From JALORV01 sp035498175 (GTDB lineage: Bacteria > Pseudomonadota > Gammaproteobacteria > Burkholderiales > Burkholderiaceae_F), in NCBI GenBank assembly GCA_035498175.1, contig DATKAJ010000116.1, positions 1-64,000 of the forward strand: a DNA stretch of 64,000 bases, given 5' to 3'. Below the pieces are notes generated by a model. It searched no databases, had not been told where the DNA came from, and was given only the letters and a program-made list of their open reading frames with translations. How positions within the stretch are numbered: position 1 is the stretch's first letter; each line of letters starts with the position of its first letter. Shown piece after piece: positions 7,896-17,592 of this stretch. The translations under genes were made by a program, and so were the position numbers.

Positions 7896-9524
7896 GATCG
7901 CGATTTCCTCGCGGAATCGGTTGGTGATCGGATAGCGCCAGTCCCGCCCGAAGCTGCGGTGCGTAACACGGATTCCCACCGGCGACTGGCGCCGCTTGTA
8001 TTCGGAGGCCCGGATCATGCGCACCGTCTTGCGGACGACCGCATCGTCGAACCCGGCCGCGACGATATCGCCGATCGACTCGCCCTCTTCCATGTAACGC
8101 ACGATGATCTCGTCGAGCACGTCGTAGGGCGGCAGCGAATCCTGGTCGGTCTGCCCCGCCTTCAACTCCGCACTCGGCGCGCGAGTCAGGATGCGCTCGG
8201 GAATCACCGGCGTGGTGCCGTTTCGGTAGCGGCAGAGCCGATACACCAGCGTCTTGAGGATGTCTTTGATCACGGCGAAGCCACCCGCGAGGTCGCCGTA
8301 CAGCGTCGAATAGCCGACCGCCGTCTCGGACTTGTTCCCCGTCGTCAGCACGATTGATCCGTACTTGTTCGACAGCGCCATCAACAGCGTGCCGCGGATG
8401 CGCGCCTGCAGGTTTTCTTCGGTCGTGTCCCAGGGCAGGCCGCGAAACTCGCCCGCCAGCGTTGCAAGGTAAGCGTCCAGCGCCGGTTTGATCGGCAGCA
8501 CGTCGTAGCGCACGCCGAGGTTGCGTGCCAGCGTCTCCGCATCCTCGAGGCTCATCTTCGAAGTGAACTGCGACGGCATCATCACTGCGCGTACACGATC
8601 GGCGCCGAGAGCATCGACCGCGATCGCGAGCGTGAGCGCCGAATCGACGCCACCGGAAAGGCCGATCAGCGCGCCGGGGAAGCCGTTCTTGCCGATGTAA
8701 TCGTGCACACCCAACACCAGCGCGTCATACGCCAGCGCCTCGACAGATCGCTCGGGCGCCATCGGCCCGCGCTGCGGCACGCCGTCGACGAAGTCCACCA
8801 GCAGCACGGCCTCCTCGAAGTGGGCTGCCGACGCCGCAACATCGCCCGCGGCGTCCAGAACGAACGAGCCACCGTCGAAGACCAGTTCGTCCTGTCCGCC
8901 GACCAGGTTGGCGTAGACCACGGCCAGCCCGAAGTGCGAGACGTTGCTGCGCATCGTCTGCAGCCGCTGGGCCTGCTTGCCGAGGTGGAACGGCGAGCCG
9001 TTCGGCACCAGCAGCACCTGCGCGCCGACAACGCGCGCGCACTCGGGGGCGTAGTGGAACCAGCTGTCCTCGCAGATGTTGATGCCGAAATTGGTGCCCT
9101 TGACGTCGAACACGAACGGCCGGTTGTCTGGAGTGAAGTAGCGCTGCTCGTCGAAGACGTCGTAGTTCGGCAGGTCGTGCTTGCAGTAGGTGCCGACGAT
9201 CATGCCGCCCTGGAGCACCGATGCGGCGTTGAAGCGCTGGCCTTCGCGTGCGAGCGGATGGCCGACGACGACGGCGAGATCCGGAAACTGCAGCAGCTGA
9301 CCGGCAAGTTTCTGCAGGGCCGTATCGGACGCTGCGTAGAATGCGCGACGCAGCAGCAGGTCCTCGGGCGGGTAGCCGGTCAGCGAGAGTTCGGGAGTGA
9401 CCAGCAGATCCGCACCCTCCGCAACCGCGCGCGCCGCAGCCTCCGCGATCTTCCTGCCGTTGCACTCGAAATCGCCGACCGAGCAGTTGATCTGCGCGAC
9501 CGCGACCCTGACCTTCGAGCTCAT
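7893..9524 (-). CDS. nadE: Glutamine-dependent NAD+ synthetase
   Basis: Last step of NAD synthesis: amidation of deamido-NAD with ammonia from glutamine. The N-terminal nitrilase-like glutaminase domain (about 1-260) has the triad Glu45 (TPELSLTG), Lys115 (KHDLPN) and Cys151 (ICEDSWF). The C-terminal ATP-pyrophosphatase domain carries the SGGVDS loop at 290-295 and later KSETAVGYSTLYGD. Its 543 aa are typical of the two-domain bacterial form. ATG at 9524. It precedes glnB on the same strand. Confidence 0.96.
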   Translation of the reverse strand: MSSKVRVAVAQINCSVGDFECNGRKIAEAAARAVAEGADLLVTPELSLTGYPPEDLLLRRAFYAASDTALQKLAGQLLQFPDLAVVVGHPLAREGQRFNAASVLQGGMIVGTYCKHDLPNYDVFDEQRYFTPDNRPFVFDVKGTNFGINICEDSWFHYAPECARVVGAQVLLVPNGSPFHLGKQAQRLQTMRSNVSHFGLAVVYANLVGGQDELVFDGGSFVLDAAGDVAASAAHFEEAVLLVDFVDGVPQRGPMAPERSVEALAYDALVLGVHDYIGKNGFPGALIGLSGGVDSALTLAIAVDALGADRVRAVMMPSQFTSKMSLEDAETLARNLGVRYDVLPIKPALDAYLATLAGEFRGLPWDTTEENLQARIRGTLLMALSNKYGSIVLTTGNKSETAVGYSTLYGDLAGGFAVIKDILKTLVYRLCRYRNGTTPVIPERILTRAPSAELKAGQTDQDSLPPYDVLDEIIVRYMEEGESIGDIVAAGFDDAVVRKTVRMIRASEYKRRQSPVGIRVTHRSFGRDWRYPITNRFREEIAI

Positions 9525-9693
9525 GAGCCTGCTTCAGGATCTAGGATTGGTCGCATGACGGCGAGAATCGGGCGGATGCCGGGCCACCACGGAACAACGG
9601 CAACTGCAGGCCGGCGGCCCGACACAGTGGGCGCCTCACGACGCAGTGCCCTGGGCGCCGCGTTGCCGGACGGAGCTTGAGATCGTTTCACGA

Positions 9694-10860
9694 ATGCACG
9701 CAGCGGGTTCGGATAATTATTGCACGCGTGTCGTGCGCGACCTGGGCGAGGTCGACGCGAACGCATGGGACGCGCTCGTCTCGGCTTCGCCTGCACCGAC
9801 TCCGTTCGTCCGCCATGCCTTTCTGCACGCACTGCACGAGACCGGCTGCGCGAGCGAACGATCGGGATGGGAACCGCACTTCCTCACGCTCTGGCAGGGC
9901 GGGCAGTTGTGCGCCGGCGTGCCGCTGTACCGCAAGCACCACTCGTACGGCGAATACGTCTTCGACTGGGCGTGGGCCGACGCCCACGCGCGCCATGGCC
10001 TCGAGTACTACCCGAAGTGGCTGGTCGCGGTTCCATTCACTCCGGTGCCCGGGACGCGCATCGTCGCCGCGGACGCGGCGGCACATCGCCGGGCGGCGCA
10101 GGCGCTGGTGGAGATGGCCGCGCGATCCGGACTGACGTCATTGCACGTGTTGTTCGAAACCGAAGCCGATGCGAACGAGCTTCAGGAACTCGGTGCACTG
10201 ACGCGGCAGGCCGTGCAGTTTCACTGGTTCAACCGCGGCTACGCGGACTTCGACGACTACCTCGCGCAACTCGCCCAGCCGAAGCGCAAGAAGGTCCGCG
10301 CCGAACGACGCAAGGTCGCCGAGGCGGGCGTCGCGCTGAGGCGCCTGACCGGACCGCAGATCACAGAGCGCGACTGGACGCACTTCTACCGCTGTTATCG
10401 CAACACCTACGCGGCGCATCATTCGACGCCTTACTTGAATCCGCGCTTCTTCCAGCGCCTCGCGCACTCGATGCCCGGTCAGGTGCTGCTCGTTGTCGCG
10501 TCGCGCGGCGGGCGCGATATCGCTGCGGCGCTATCGATCGTCGATGAGCAGCGCGTCTACGGCCGCTACTGGGGCGCGCTCGAATCGGTTCCCTGTCTGC
10601 ATTTCGAAGCCAGCTATTACCAGCTGATCGAATTCGCGATCGAGCGCGGGCTGCGGGTCATCGAGGGCGGAGCGCAGGGCGAGCACAAGCACGCGCGCGG
10701 CTTTGAGCCGGTCCGGACCTGGTCGAGCCACATACTGCGGCACCGCCTGTTCGCGGATGCCGTCGAACGCTACCTTGCGAGGGAGACCGGCGGCATTGAG
10801 GCGTATATCGACGAACTGAACGAGCGCTCGGCCCTGCGACGGCCGCACGTCGCGGACTGA
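9694..10860 (+). CDS. FemAB-like / GNAT-fold acyltransferase (PF04339 type)
   Basis: 388-aa cytosolic protein of the family often called peptidogalycan biosysnthesis/recognition (PF04339, formerly DUF482), related to FemAB aminoacyl-transferases. Diagnostic stretches are the substrate-like YKNHHSYGEYVFDWAWA-type region near residue 85 (here YRKHHSYGEYVFDW), KRKKVRAERRKV near 200, and EGGAQGEHKHARGFEP near the C-terminus. The actual substrate is unknown for most members. The ATG at 9694 was preferred to one at 9646 because the conserved homology begins just after it; neither has a strong ribosome-binding site. A DMT transporter follows 16 bases later. Confidence 0.8.
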   Translation: MHAAGSDNYCTRVVRDLGEVDANAWDALVSASPAPTPFVRHAFLHALHETGCASERSGWEPHFLTLWQGGQLCAGVPLYRKHHSYGEYVFDWAWADAHARHGLEYYPKWLVAVPFTPVPGTRIVAADAAAHRRAAQALVEMAARSGLTSLHVLFETEADANELQELGALTRQAVQFHWFNRGYADFDDYLAQLAQPKRKKVRAERRKVAEAGVALRRLTGPQITERDWTHFYRCYRNTYAAHHSTPYLNPRFFQRLAHSMPGQVLLVVASRGGRDIAAALSIVDEQRVYGRYWGALESVPCLHFEASYYQLIEFAIERGLRVIEGGAQGEHKHARGFEPVRTWSSHILRHRLFADAVERYLARETGGIEAYIDELNERSALRRPHVAD

Positions 10861-10876
10861 CGTCCCGGATGCGGTC

Positions 10877-11734
10877 ATGAAGCCGTTGCATCTCGCTGCT
10901 GCTGCGCTCATGGTCACCATCTGGGGATTTAACTTCGTCGTGATTCGGTGGGGTTTGAACGACATCCCACCGCTGCTCTTGACGTTGATGCGATTCGTGC
11001 TGGCGGCATTTCCTGCGGTGCTGTTCGTCGCGCCACCCAAGGCGCCGGCGCGGCTGATCGTCGGCTACGGCCTGTTTGCCTTTGCGCTTCAGTTCAGCCT
11101 GCTTTTCGGCGGCATGGCCGTGGGTATGCCGACAGGACTCGCTTCGCTGGTAATCCAGATCCAGGCGTTCTTCACGATCGGCATGGTCGCGCTGCTGATG
11201 CACGAGCGACCGCGGCCAGCGCAGTTCGCCGCGGCGCTCGTCGCCGCGCTCGGGCTCGCGCTGGTCGCCTGGCACCTGCCGCAGGGCACCGCGCTGGGAT
11301 TCGTACTCGTACTGCTGGCCGCGCTCTCCTGGGCGATCGCCAACGTGATCGTCAAGCGCGTGCCTGCCGACGCACCGCTTGCCGTGGTCGTCTGGGGCAG
11401 CGCTGCCGCCTGCGTCCCGCTGGCTGTCGCGACGCTGTGGGTCGAGGGCCCGCAGCGCATTGTCTCGGTGGTGTCCCATCTCGGCCTCCGCCCCTGGCTC
11501 GGAGTTGCATTCCAGGCCTGGCCGACGACGCTGGTGGCATTCGGCATCTGGGCCTGGCTGCTGCGCCGGCACGCCGCGGCGATCGTGGCCCCGTTCACGC
11601 TGCTGGTGCCGGTCGTCGGCATGAGCTGCGCGGCCTGGTTCCTGGGCGAACCCGTGACCTGGTGGAAGCTCGCCGGCGGCGCACTGGTGCTCGGCGGCCT
11701 GGCTCTGAATCTGGCCGCGGCGCGGCGGCGCTGA
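10877..11734 (+). CDS. DMT-superfamily EamA transporter
   Basis: Inner-membrane drug/metabolite transporter, 285 aa, with about ten hydrophobic helices in two EamA repeats. The first begins IWGFNFVVIRWGL near residue 15, and the second begins LLAALSWAIANVIVKR near residue 145. The pattern resembles amino-acid/metabolite exporters of the YdcZ/RhtA-like group, but the substrate cannot be inferred. It follows the FemAB-like gene by 16 bases, so the two are probably co-transcribed. It converges with the K+-channel gene. Confidence 0.85.
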   Translation: MKPLHLAAAALMVTIWGFNFVVIRWGLNDIPPLLLTLMRFVLAAFPAVLFVAPPKAPARLIVGYGLFAFALQFSLLFGGMAVGMPTGLASLVIQIQAFFTIGMVALLMHERPRPAQFAAALVAALGLALVAWHLPQGTALGFVLVLLAALSWAIANVIVKRVPADAPLAVVVWGSAAACVPLAVATLWVEGPQRIVSVVSHLGLRPWLGVAFQAWPTTLVAFGIWAWLLRRHAAAIVAPFTLLVPVVGMSCAAWFLGEPVTWWKLAGGALVLGGLALNLAAARRR

Positions 11735-11749
11735 GATGCCCCCAAGCGC

Positions 11750-12436
11750 CTAGCGGCGCTCGTCGCGTGCACTAGCCTCGGCGAGCTTCGAGCCGACGAG
11801 CTGCGCCACGACGACGGCGATATAGAACTGGCCGAAGATTCCTTCCAGCATCGCCGCGCTGCGCGCAAACGGCGCGAGCGGAGTCACGTCACCATAGCCG
11901 ATCGTCGTGATCGTCGTGAGGCTGAAATAAAGGAACAGCGCCTCGCGCTCGTGCCAGAGGTCGAAGCTCGGATGCGCTGTGCCCTGGACGTAGAACGCGT
12001 CCGGATGTAACAGCGACACGGCCGCGTACAGATTGGCCCATGCCATGGCCGCCAGCAGATATCCGCACAATGTTCCGAGGATGTCGTCGATGCGTACCGC
12101 ACGGCGCTCGAACAGGTGTCGCAGCACCATGCTGACAGCGAGCGCGAGGAACAGTACCGCGCCGAGGTGAATCAGGAGCTCGAGCTGGCGCGACTGCGCC
12201 GCCGGCACGACCCGCATCAGCCACAGCGCGGCGAGCACGACGATGCCGGCGACCAAGGAGAAGATCCGATAGCTCAGGCGGTCGAACACCGTGACGAACA
12301 CCATGGCCATCAGGCCCGTAATGGCCCCCTCCCTCAGGTAAGGAAACTCGCTGTCGGTCATGGCGAGCATGAGCGCTCCCACCACGACCAGAAGCAGCAG
12401 CAGGTAGCCGTGCCTTCGCAGGAGCCTGAGGTTCAT
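11750..12436 (-). CDS. Potassium channel family protein
   Basis: 228-aa membrane protein ending in a two-helix ion channel pore. The selectivity filter TTIGYGD is at 177-183, after the pore helix ALFLYFSLTTI, and is followed by a final transmembrane helix. About four hydrophobic helices precede the pore between residues 11 and 140. No cytoplasmic RCK/TrkA-N domain is present. The arrangement suggests a small six-helix, Kv-like channel without a classic arginine-rich S4; the gating signal is unknown. Transcribed with or behind ppa, which ends 39 bases upstream. Confidence 0.85.
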   Translation of the reverse strand: MNLRLLRRHGYLLLLLVVVGALMLAMTDSEFPYLREGAITGLMAMVFVTVFDRLSYRIFSLVAGIVVLAALWLMRVVPAAQSRQLELLIHLGAVLFLALAVSMVLRHLFERRAVRIDDILGTLCGYLLAAMAWANLYAAVSLLHPDAFYVQGTAHPSFDLWHEREALFLYFSLTTITTIGYGDVTPLAPFARSAAMLEGIFGQFYIAVVVAQLVGSKLAEASARDERR

Positions 12437-12475
12437 CGCGGGACTTGCGCCCGAACCCTGATCGGCGGCACTGGC

Positions 12476-13024
12476 CTAGTACGCCGGCCGCGGCGACGCC
12501 TTCTCGTAGGCCGCGACCGCGTCGAGGATGTCCTTGCGCGCGGAGTCCGGTCCTTCCCAACCGATCACCTTGACCCACTTGCCCTTCTCGAGGTCCTTGT
12601 AGTGCTCGAAGAAGTGCTGGATCTGCGCTAGCCGTTCGGGCGCGATATCCGACCATTGCTTCCAGTGCCGGTACCACGGCAGGATCTTGTCGATCGGCAC
12701 AGCCAGAAGCTTGGCGTCCCCTCCTGCTTCGTCCTCCATCTGCAGCACGCCGAGCGGCCGGCAGCGCACGACAACGCCCGGCTGCAGCGGGAACGGCGTG
12801 ATCACCAGCACGTCGAGCGGGTCACCGTCGTCGGCGAGAGATTTCGGAACGTAGCCATAGTTGCACGGGTAGTGCATCGCGGTGCCGATGAAGCGATCGA
12901 CGAAGACCGCGCCGGTTTCCTTGTCGACCTCGTATTTGATCGGATCGGCATGCGCCGGGATCTCGATGATGACGTTGAAGTCGTCGGGAAGTTCGCGGCC
13001 GGCTGAAACGCGGTTGAGGCTCAT
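12476..13024 (-). CDS. ppa: Inorganic pyrophosphatase (family I)
   Basis: Soluble Mg2+-dependent enzyme that hydrolyses pyrophosphate to phosphate. The 182 aa show the family I signature DGDPLDVLV (catalytic aspartates), the N-terminal IEIPAHADPIKYEVDK, and NYGYVPKS. The start at 13024 (MSLNRVSAG) matches homologues; an in-frame extension to 13153 is rejected because it has no family similarity and overlaps the divergent aldehyde dehydrogenase start region. A TAGAATCG box at 13051-13056 lies 27 bases upstream on the same strand. Confidence 0.95.
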   Translation of the reverse strand: MSLNRVSAGRELPDDFNVIIEIPAHADPIKYEVDKETGAVFVDRFIGTAMHYPCNYGYVPKSLADDGDPLDVLVITPFPLQPGVVVRCRPLGVLQMEDEAGGDAKLLAVPIDKILPWYRHWKQWSDIAPERLAQIQHFFEHYKDLEKGKWVKVIGWEGPDSARKDILDAVAAYEKASPRPAY

Positions 13025-13050
13025 GGCAGGGTTCCGGAAAGGGCAGCGCG

Positions 13051-13056
13051 ATTCTA
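13051..13056 (-). promoter_or_regulatory. Candidate -10 box of ppa
   Basis: TAGAAT followed by CGCG on the minus strand, 27 bases before the ppa ATG. It matches the TANAATCG word seen upstream of several genes in this window. No -35 consensus is obvious. Confidence 0.4.
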
Positions 13057-13134
13057 CAAAGCAAACCGGCCGGCGATGTATCGTTTCCGACGGTGCTGAA
13101 ATAATGCCCCCTACCTGCGCTGCGGAGCACATCC

Positions 13135-14610
13135 ATGGATGGACCCAACCCAACGAAAGCGGCCGGCGCGCACCACTTCATCGCCAACCGCTGGGTCGCT
13201 CCCAGCAGCGGCGCGTCGATCGACGTCGTCGATCCCTCGGACGGCGTCGCGTTCGCGAAGATCGCCCGCGGCACTCCGCCCGACATCGATGCGGCCGTGC
13301 ATGCGGCGCGGATCTCGGTCGGTGCCAGTCTCGACGGCCCATGGGGACGCACGACGGCAATCGAGCGCGGCCGGCTGCTGCTGAAACTCGCCCGCGCCGT
13401 GCAGGACGCGCACGAAGAGCTGGCGCAGCTCGAATCACGGACCACCGGCAAGCCACTGAAACAGGGGCGCGCCGATGCGGCTGCGCTCGCGCGCTACTTC
13501 GAGTACTACGCCGGCGCCGCCGACAAGCTGCACGGCGAAACGATCCCGTACCAGAACGGCATGACGGTGCTGACGATCCGCGAACCACATGGGGTGACCG
13601 GGCACATCATTCCGTGGAACTACCCGATGCAGATCTTCGGCCGCAGCGTCGGCGCGGCGCTGGCCGCGGGCAACGCCTGTGTGGTCAAGCCAGCCGAGGA
13701 TGCCTGCCTCTCGCTGCTGCGCGTCGCGGAAATGGCCGGGGCAGTCGGATTCCCCGAGGGCGCGCTGAACCTCGTCACCGGTTACGGCGCCGAGGCCGGC
13801 GCTTCGCTCGCTGCGCATCGTGACGTCGATCACATCAGCTTTACGGGTTCACCCGTGACCGGTACGGCGGTCGCGCAGGCCGCAGCGGCGCATCACTGTC
13901 CCGTCACGCTCGAACTCGGTGGAAAGTCGCCGCAGATCGTGTTCGCCGACGCCGATCTCGATGCGGTCGTCCCCGTCGTCGTCAATGCCATCGTGCAGAA
14001 CGCGGGCCAGACCTGCTCGGCTGGCAGTCGATTGCTGGCCGAGCGCTCCATCTACGAACCGCTGCTCGAACGTGTCGGGGCGGCCATGGCTCGGCTGCGC
14101 GTCGGCCCGGCGCTGGCCGACCTCGACGTCGGACCGCTGATTCGGCAGAACCAGCTGCAGCGGGTCTGGGACTACCTGAGCCAGGCGCAGCACGACGGCA
14201 TCGTGCTCGCGGCGCAGGGGCAGATCGTCGAGGACGCGCCGCAGAAGGGCTTCTACCAGGCACCGACGCTGCTGCGCGATGTTCCGCCGCAGCACCGGCT
14301 GGCGCAGGAGGAGATCTTCGGCCCGGTCCTTGCCGCCTGCGCCTTCGATACAGAAGCCGACGCCGTGCGCATCGCCAACGCGACGCGCTTCGGTCTCGTT
14401 GCTGGTGTCTGGACGCGCGACGGTGCGCGGCAGCTTCGGGTCGCCCGCCAACTGCGCTGCGGCCAGGTGTTCATCAACAACTACGGCGCCGGCGGCGGGA
14501 TCGAACTGCCCTTCGGCGGCGTGAAGTCGAGCGGCTACGGACGCGAGAAGGGCTTCGAGGCCCTGCTGGGATTCACTACGCTGAAGACCATCGCGATCAA
14601 GCACGGATGA
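13135..14610 (+). CDS. NAD(P)+-dependent aldehyde dehydrogenase
   Basis: 491-aa soluble enzyme that oxidises an aldehyde to its acid. The catalytic pair is present: Glu260 in LELGGKSP and Cys294 in NAGQTCSAGS. NAD-binding SFTGSPVTG is near 236 and EEIFGPV near the C-terminal third. The overall type is betaine-aldehyde/gamma-aminobutyraldehyde-like ALDH; the substrate is not defined. An SDR gene follows 48 bases later and the two may act in sequence on an alcohol/aldehyde substrate, which is inference. Confidence 0.9.
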   Translation: MDGPNPTKAAGAHHFIANRWVAPSSGASIDVVDPSDGVAFAKIARGTPPDIDAAVHAARISVGASLDGPWGRTTAIERGRLLLKLARAVQDAHEELAQLESRTTGKPLKQGRADAAALARYFEYYAGAADKLHGETIPYQNGMTVLTIREPHGVTGHIIPWNYPMQIFGRSVGAALAAGNACVVKPAEDACLSLLRVAEMAGAVGFPEGALNLVTGYGAEAGASLAAHRDVDHISFTGSPVTGTAVAQAAAAHHCPVTLELGGKSPQIVFADADLDAVVPVVVNAIVQNAGQTCSAGSRLLAERSIYEPLLERVGAAMARLRVGPALADLDVGPLIRQNQLQRVWDYLSQAQHDGIVLAAQGQIVEDAPQKGFYQAPTLLRDVPPQHRLAQEEIFGPVLAACAFDTEADAVRIANATRFGLVAGVWTRDGARQLRVARQLRCGQVFINNYGAGGGIELPFGGVKSSGYGREKGFEALLGFTTLKTIAIKHG

Positions 14611-14658
14611 GCGCAAGCGGACCAACGAAGAGAGTCAGCCGAGAGGGAGCTTCGTCAG

Positions 14659-15420
14659 ATGAGTCGGTTATCGGGGAAGGTGGCCATCGTGACGGGGGCC
14701 GGATCGGGATTTGGGCGCGGGATCGCGGAGAGGTTCGCGCGCGAGGGTTGCGCCGTCGTCGTCAATGACATGGCGCGTGAGCGCGGGGCCAAGGTGGCAG
14801 CCGGCATAGCAGCGACGGGTGGGCGCGCCCATTTTGCCTACGGTGACGTCTCGCGTTCCGCGGACGTGCGCGGGCTGCTCGATGCCGCACTGTCGCAGTT
14901 CGGCCGGCTCGACATCGTTGTCAACAACGCCGGAACAACGCATCGCAACCAGCCGATGCTGGGCGTCAGCGAAGAGGAGTTCGACCGCGTCTACGCGGTC
15001 AACGTGAAGTCCATCTACCTCACCGCAATTCACATGGTGCCGCACTTCCGTTCGCAGGGCGGCGGCTGCTTCATCAACATCGCATCGACGGCGGGAATCC
15101 GGCCGCGGCCCGGCCTGACCTGGTACAACGGCAGCAAGGGCGCGGTGATCACCACGAGCCGCTCGATGGCAGCCGAACTCGGCCCCGACGGCATCCGCGT
15201 CAACTGCGTGAACCCGGTGATCGGCGCCACTGGCCTCGTCACCGAATTCATGGGCGCGCCCGATACGCCGGAGAACCGCAAGAAATTCCTGGCAACGATT
15301 CCGCTCGGCCGGTTTTCGACGCCGGAGGATGTTGCCAGCGCGTGCGTCTTCCTCGCGTCGGACGAGGCGAATTTCATCACCGGCGCGTGCCTCGAAGTCG
15401 ACGGCGGCCGCTGCGTGTGA
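14659..15420 (+). CDS. Short-chain dehydrogenase/reductase (SDR)
   Basis: 253-aa classical SDR. The Rossmann glycine motif TGAGSGFG is at 12-19, NNAG at 89-92, and the catalytic Ser143, Tyr156 and Lys160 (YNGSK) are all present. Asp37 after the second strand (VVVNDMA) suggests preference for NAD(H). The C-terminal PEDVAS/ITGACLEVDGG pattern is typical. Homologues are annotated as glucose 1-dehydrogenase or 3-oxoacyl-ACP reductase, but the substrate is unknown. A GAGGGAG ribosome-binding site lies upstream. Probably co-transcribed with the aldehyde dehydrogenase. Confidence 0.9.
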   Translation: MSRLSGKVAIVTGAGSGFGRGIAERFAREGCAVVVNDMARERGAKVAAGIAATGGRAHFAYGDVSRSADVRGLLDAALSQFGRLDIVVNNAGTTHRNQPMLGVSEEEFDRVYAVNVKSIYLTAIHMVPHFRSQGGGCFINIASTAGIRPRPGLTWYNGSKGAVITTSRSMAAELGPDGIRVNCVNPVIGATGLVTEFMGAPDTPENRKKFLATIPLGRFSTPEDVASACVFLASDEANFITGACLEVDGGRCV

Positions 15421-15513
15421 GCCGGCCCGCTCCGGACGCCGGCGCCGCATGGAATCGCCGCGCGATCTTCGACCCGGAATCGAATCTCCTCGCGCGTATT
15501 CCCGGACAAACTC

Positions 15514-17499
15514 ATGAATGATCGACTTCTAGCGGCTGTGGCGGCCGCTGCCCTCGCTGCCTGCTCGTCTGCGCCGCCGTCCGCCAAAGATCCTCCGGTG
15601 AAGCCCCCGGAGGCCCTGACGATGACCCGCGTGCCTCCGGTGCCCGCGAGCCTGCCGGCGAGGATCGGTCCATACACGGAATTCAAGGGCGCCGGTCTGC
15701 TCGACTGGTCGCCCGATGGGCGCCAACTGCTCGTGACTTACCTGCACAACAACCGCACGCAGTTGCACCAGGTGAGCGGTCCCGCGCAGCCCCTGAAGGC
15801 GATTACCTCTTCGCCCGAGCCCACCCGCGCGGGCGCCTATCTGCCTGGCGATCCGGGTGTCGTCGTGTTCGAACGCGACGTGGGTGGCAGCGAAACATCG
15901 CGCGTGTTCCGGCTCGACCTGGCGACCGGAGCGGAGACCGCACTGACCGACGAGAAACTGCGCTGCGACATGGGCCCGTTTGACGCGAACGGCGGCGCCG
16001 TTCTCGTGCACTGCTCGCGGGTCGATCGCAACACGGGCGGCAATGTCGAACGTGCCGGTGGCGTGACGGTCGATCTCGCGCTGATCGACGTGAAGTCCGG
16101 CCGTACGCGCGCTGCCGCCACGATGAACGGCGCCGGCTGGTTTCCGCTCGACCTCGCTCCGGATGACCGCACGGTCCTGCTGCTGCGCTATCGATCCGCG
16201 TCCGATTCGGAAATCTGGACGCTCGATCTCGCCAGCGGCGCATCACGCCGCCTGCTGCCGCACGAAGGCGAGCCCGCCGCCAGCTACTTCGGCGTCGGAT
16301 TCGCGCCGGACGGCAAGCGCATTTTTGTCGCGACCGACCGGTTCGGCGAATTCACCCAACTCTACCGGTATGACCCGGAGCAGAAACGGTTCGACGCGAT
16401 CACGATGGACATTCCCTGGGACGTGACCCGCGTCAGCCTGCTGCGCGACCGCAGCCGCCTTGCCGCCGTGACCAACGAGAACGGCCGCGGCGTGCCGCGC
16501 GCGTACGACGCGGCCACGTTGCAGCCGATCCCGGTGCCGCCGCAACCCGGTATCAACGTCACGTCCGTGCAGCTGTCACCCGACGGTAGCAAGCTCGCCT
16601 ATTCGGGCTCATCGGCCGCGGCGCCCTCGGAAGTGACCATCATCGACCTGCGGTCCAAGCAGGCCGCACTTTGGGCCGCGGCCGACCGTGCCGGCGTGGA
16701 CACGTCGGCGTTCCAGCCCAAGGAGGTCATCCGCTGGAAGACCTTCGATGGCCGCACGATCACCGGATTGATCCAGCGTCCGCCGAAGACCTTCACGGGC
16801 CGGCGCCCGGTGTTGATCGAAATCCACGGTGGCCCAGAGGCGCAGGCGCAGGTGAACTTCAGTGGCCGCTACAACTACATCATCAACGAGATGGGGATCG
16901 CGCTGATCGAGCCGAACGTGCGTGGCTCGACCGGGTTCGGAAAATCGTTCCAGAAGCTCGACGACGGCAAGCTGCGCGAGGACTCGGTGCGCGACATCGG
17001 TGCGCTGCTCGACTGGATTGCCACGCAACCCGACCTCGACCCCTCACGCGTGGTCGTGCAGGGCGGCAGTTACGGCGGCTACATGGCCAACGCGGTCGCC
17101 ACGAAGTACTCGGATCGGATACGCGGAGCGATGACTGCCGTCGGCATCTCCAACTTCGTCAGCTTTCTCGAGCGCACGGAAAGCTACCGGCGCGATCTGC
17201 GGCGATCGGAGTACGGTGACGAACGCGACCCGGCCATGCGCGAATTCCTGCTGTCGATCTCACCACTGACCAACGCAGACAAGATCAACGCGCCATTGTT
17301 CGTGATCCACGGCCGCAACGATCCGCGCGTCCCGGTGCAGGAGGCCGAACAGATCGCCGCCACCGTCGAACGGAATGGCGTGCCGGTCTGGGTGATGATC
17401 GCCGAGAACGAAGGGCATGGCTTCGCGAAGAAGGAGAACGCCGACTACCTGTTCTACGCGCGCGTGCTGTTCCTCGAGCGTTTCCTGCTAGCACCCTGA
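15514..17499 (+). CDS. S9-family prolyl oligopeptidase-like lipoprotein
   Basis: Serine peptidase of 661 aa with a beta-propeller followed by an alpha/beta-hydrolase domain. A lipoprotein signal peptide is present (LAAC lipobox, Cys17), so it is likely exported and lipid-anchored. WD40/TolB-like repeats (WSPDGRQL, FAPDGKRI, LSPDGSKL) span about 50-380. The catalytic triad is Ser519 (GGSYGGYM), Asp603 (HGRNDPRVP) and His635 (ENEGHGF). This is the acylaminoacyl/dipeptidyl-peptidase-like branch; the exact peptide specificity is unknown. Confidence 0.9.
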   Translation: MNDRLLAAVAAAALAACSSAPPSAKDPPVKPPEALTMTRVPPVPASLPARIGPYTEFKGAGLLDWSPDGRQLLVTYLHNNRTQLHQVSGPAQPLKAITSSPEPTRAGAYLPGDPGVVVFERDVGGSETSRVFRLDLATGAETALTDEKLRCDMGPFDANGGAVLVHCSRVDRNTGGNVERAGGVTVDLALIDVKSGRTRAAATMNGAGWFPLDLAPDDRTVLLLRYRSASDSEIWTLDLASGASRRLLPHEGEPAASYFGVGFAPDGKRIFVATDRFGEFTQLYRYDPEQKRFDAITMDIPWDVTRVSLLRDRSRLAAVTNENGRGVPRAYDAATLQPIPVPPQPGINVTSVQLSPDGSKLAYSGSSAAAPSEVTIIDLRSKQAALWAAADRAGVDTSAFQPKEVIRWKTFDGRTITGLIQRPPKTFTGRRPVLIEIHGGPEAQAQVNFSGRYNYIINEMGIALIEPNVRGSTGFGKSFQKLDDGKLREDSVRDIGALLDWIATQPDLDPSRVVVQGGSYGGYMANAVATKYSDRIRGAMTAVGISNFVSFLERTESYRRDLRRSEYGDERDPAMREFLLSISPLTNADKINAPLFVIHGRNDPRVPVQEAEQIAATVERNGVPVWVMIAENEGHGFAKKENADYLFYARVLFLERFLLAP

Positions 17500-17592
17500 G
17501 ACCTGCGAGCAAGCGGCAGGTCCACGGCGCAGTCACCCGCGGGGCCGACGCACGTCAAATCATTCCGCCGGATCCGTCAGCCGCGGGCAAGC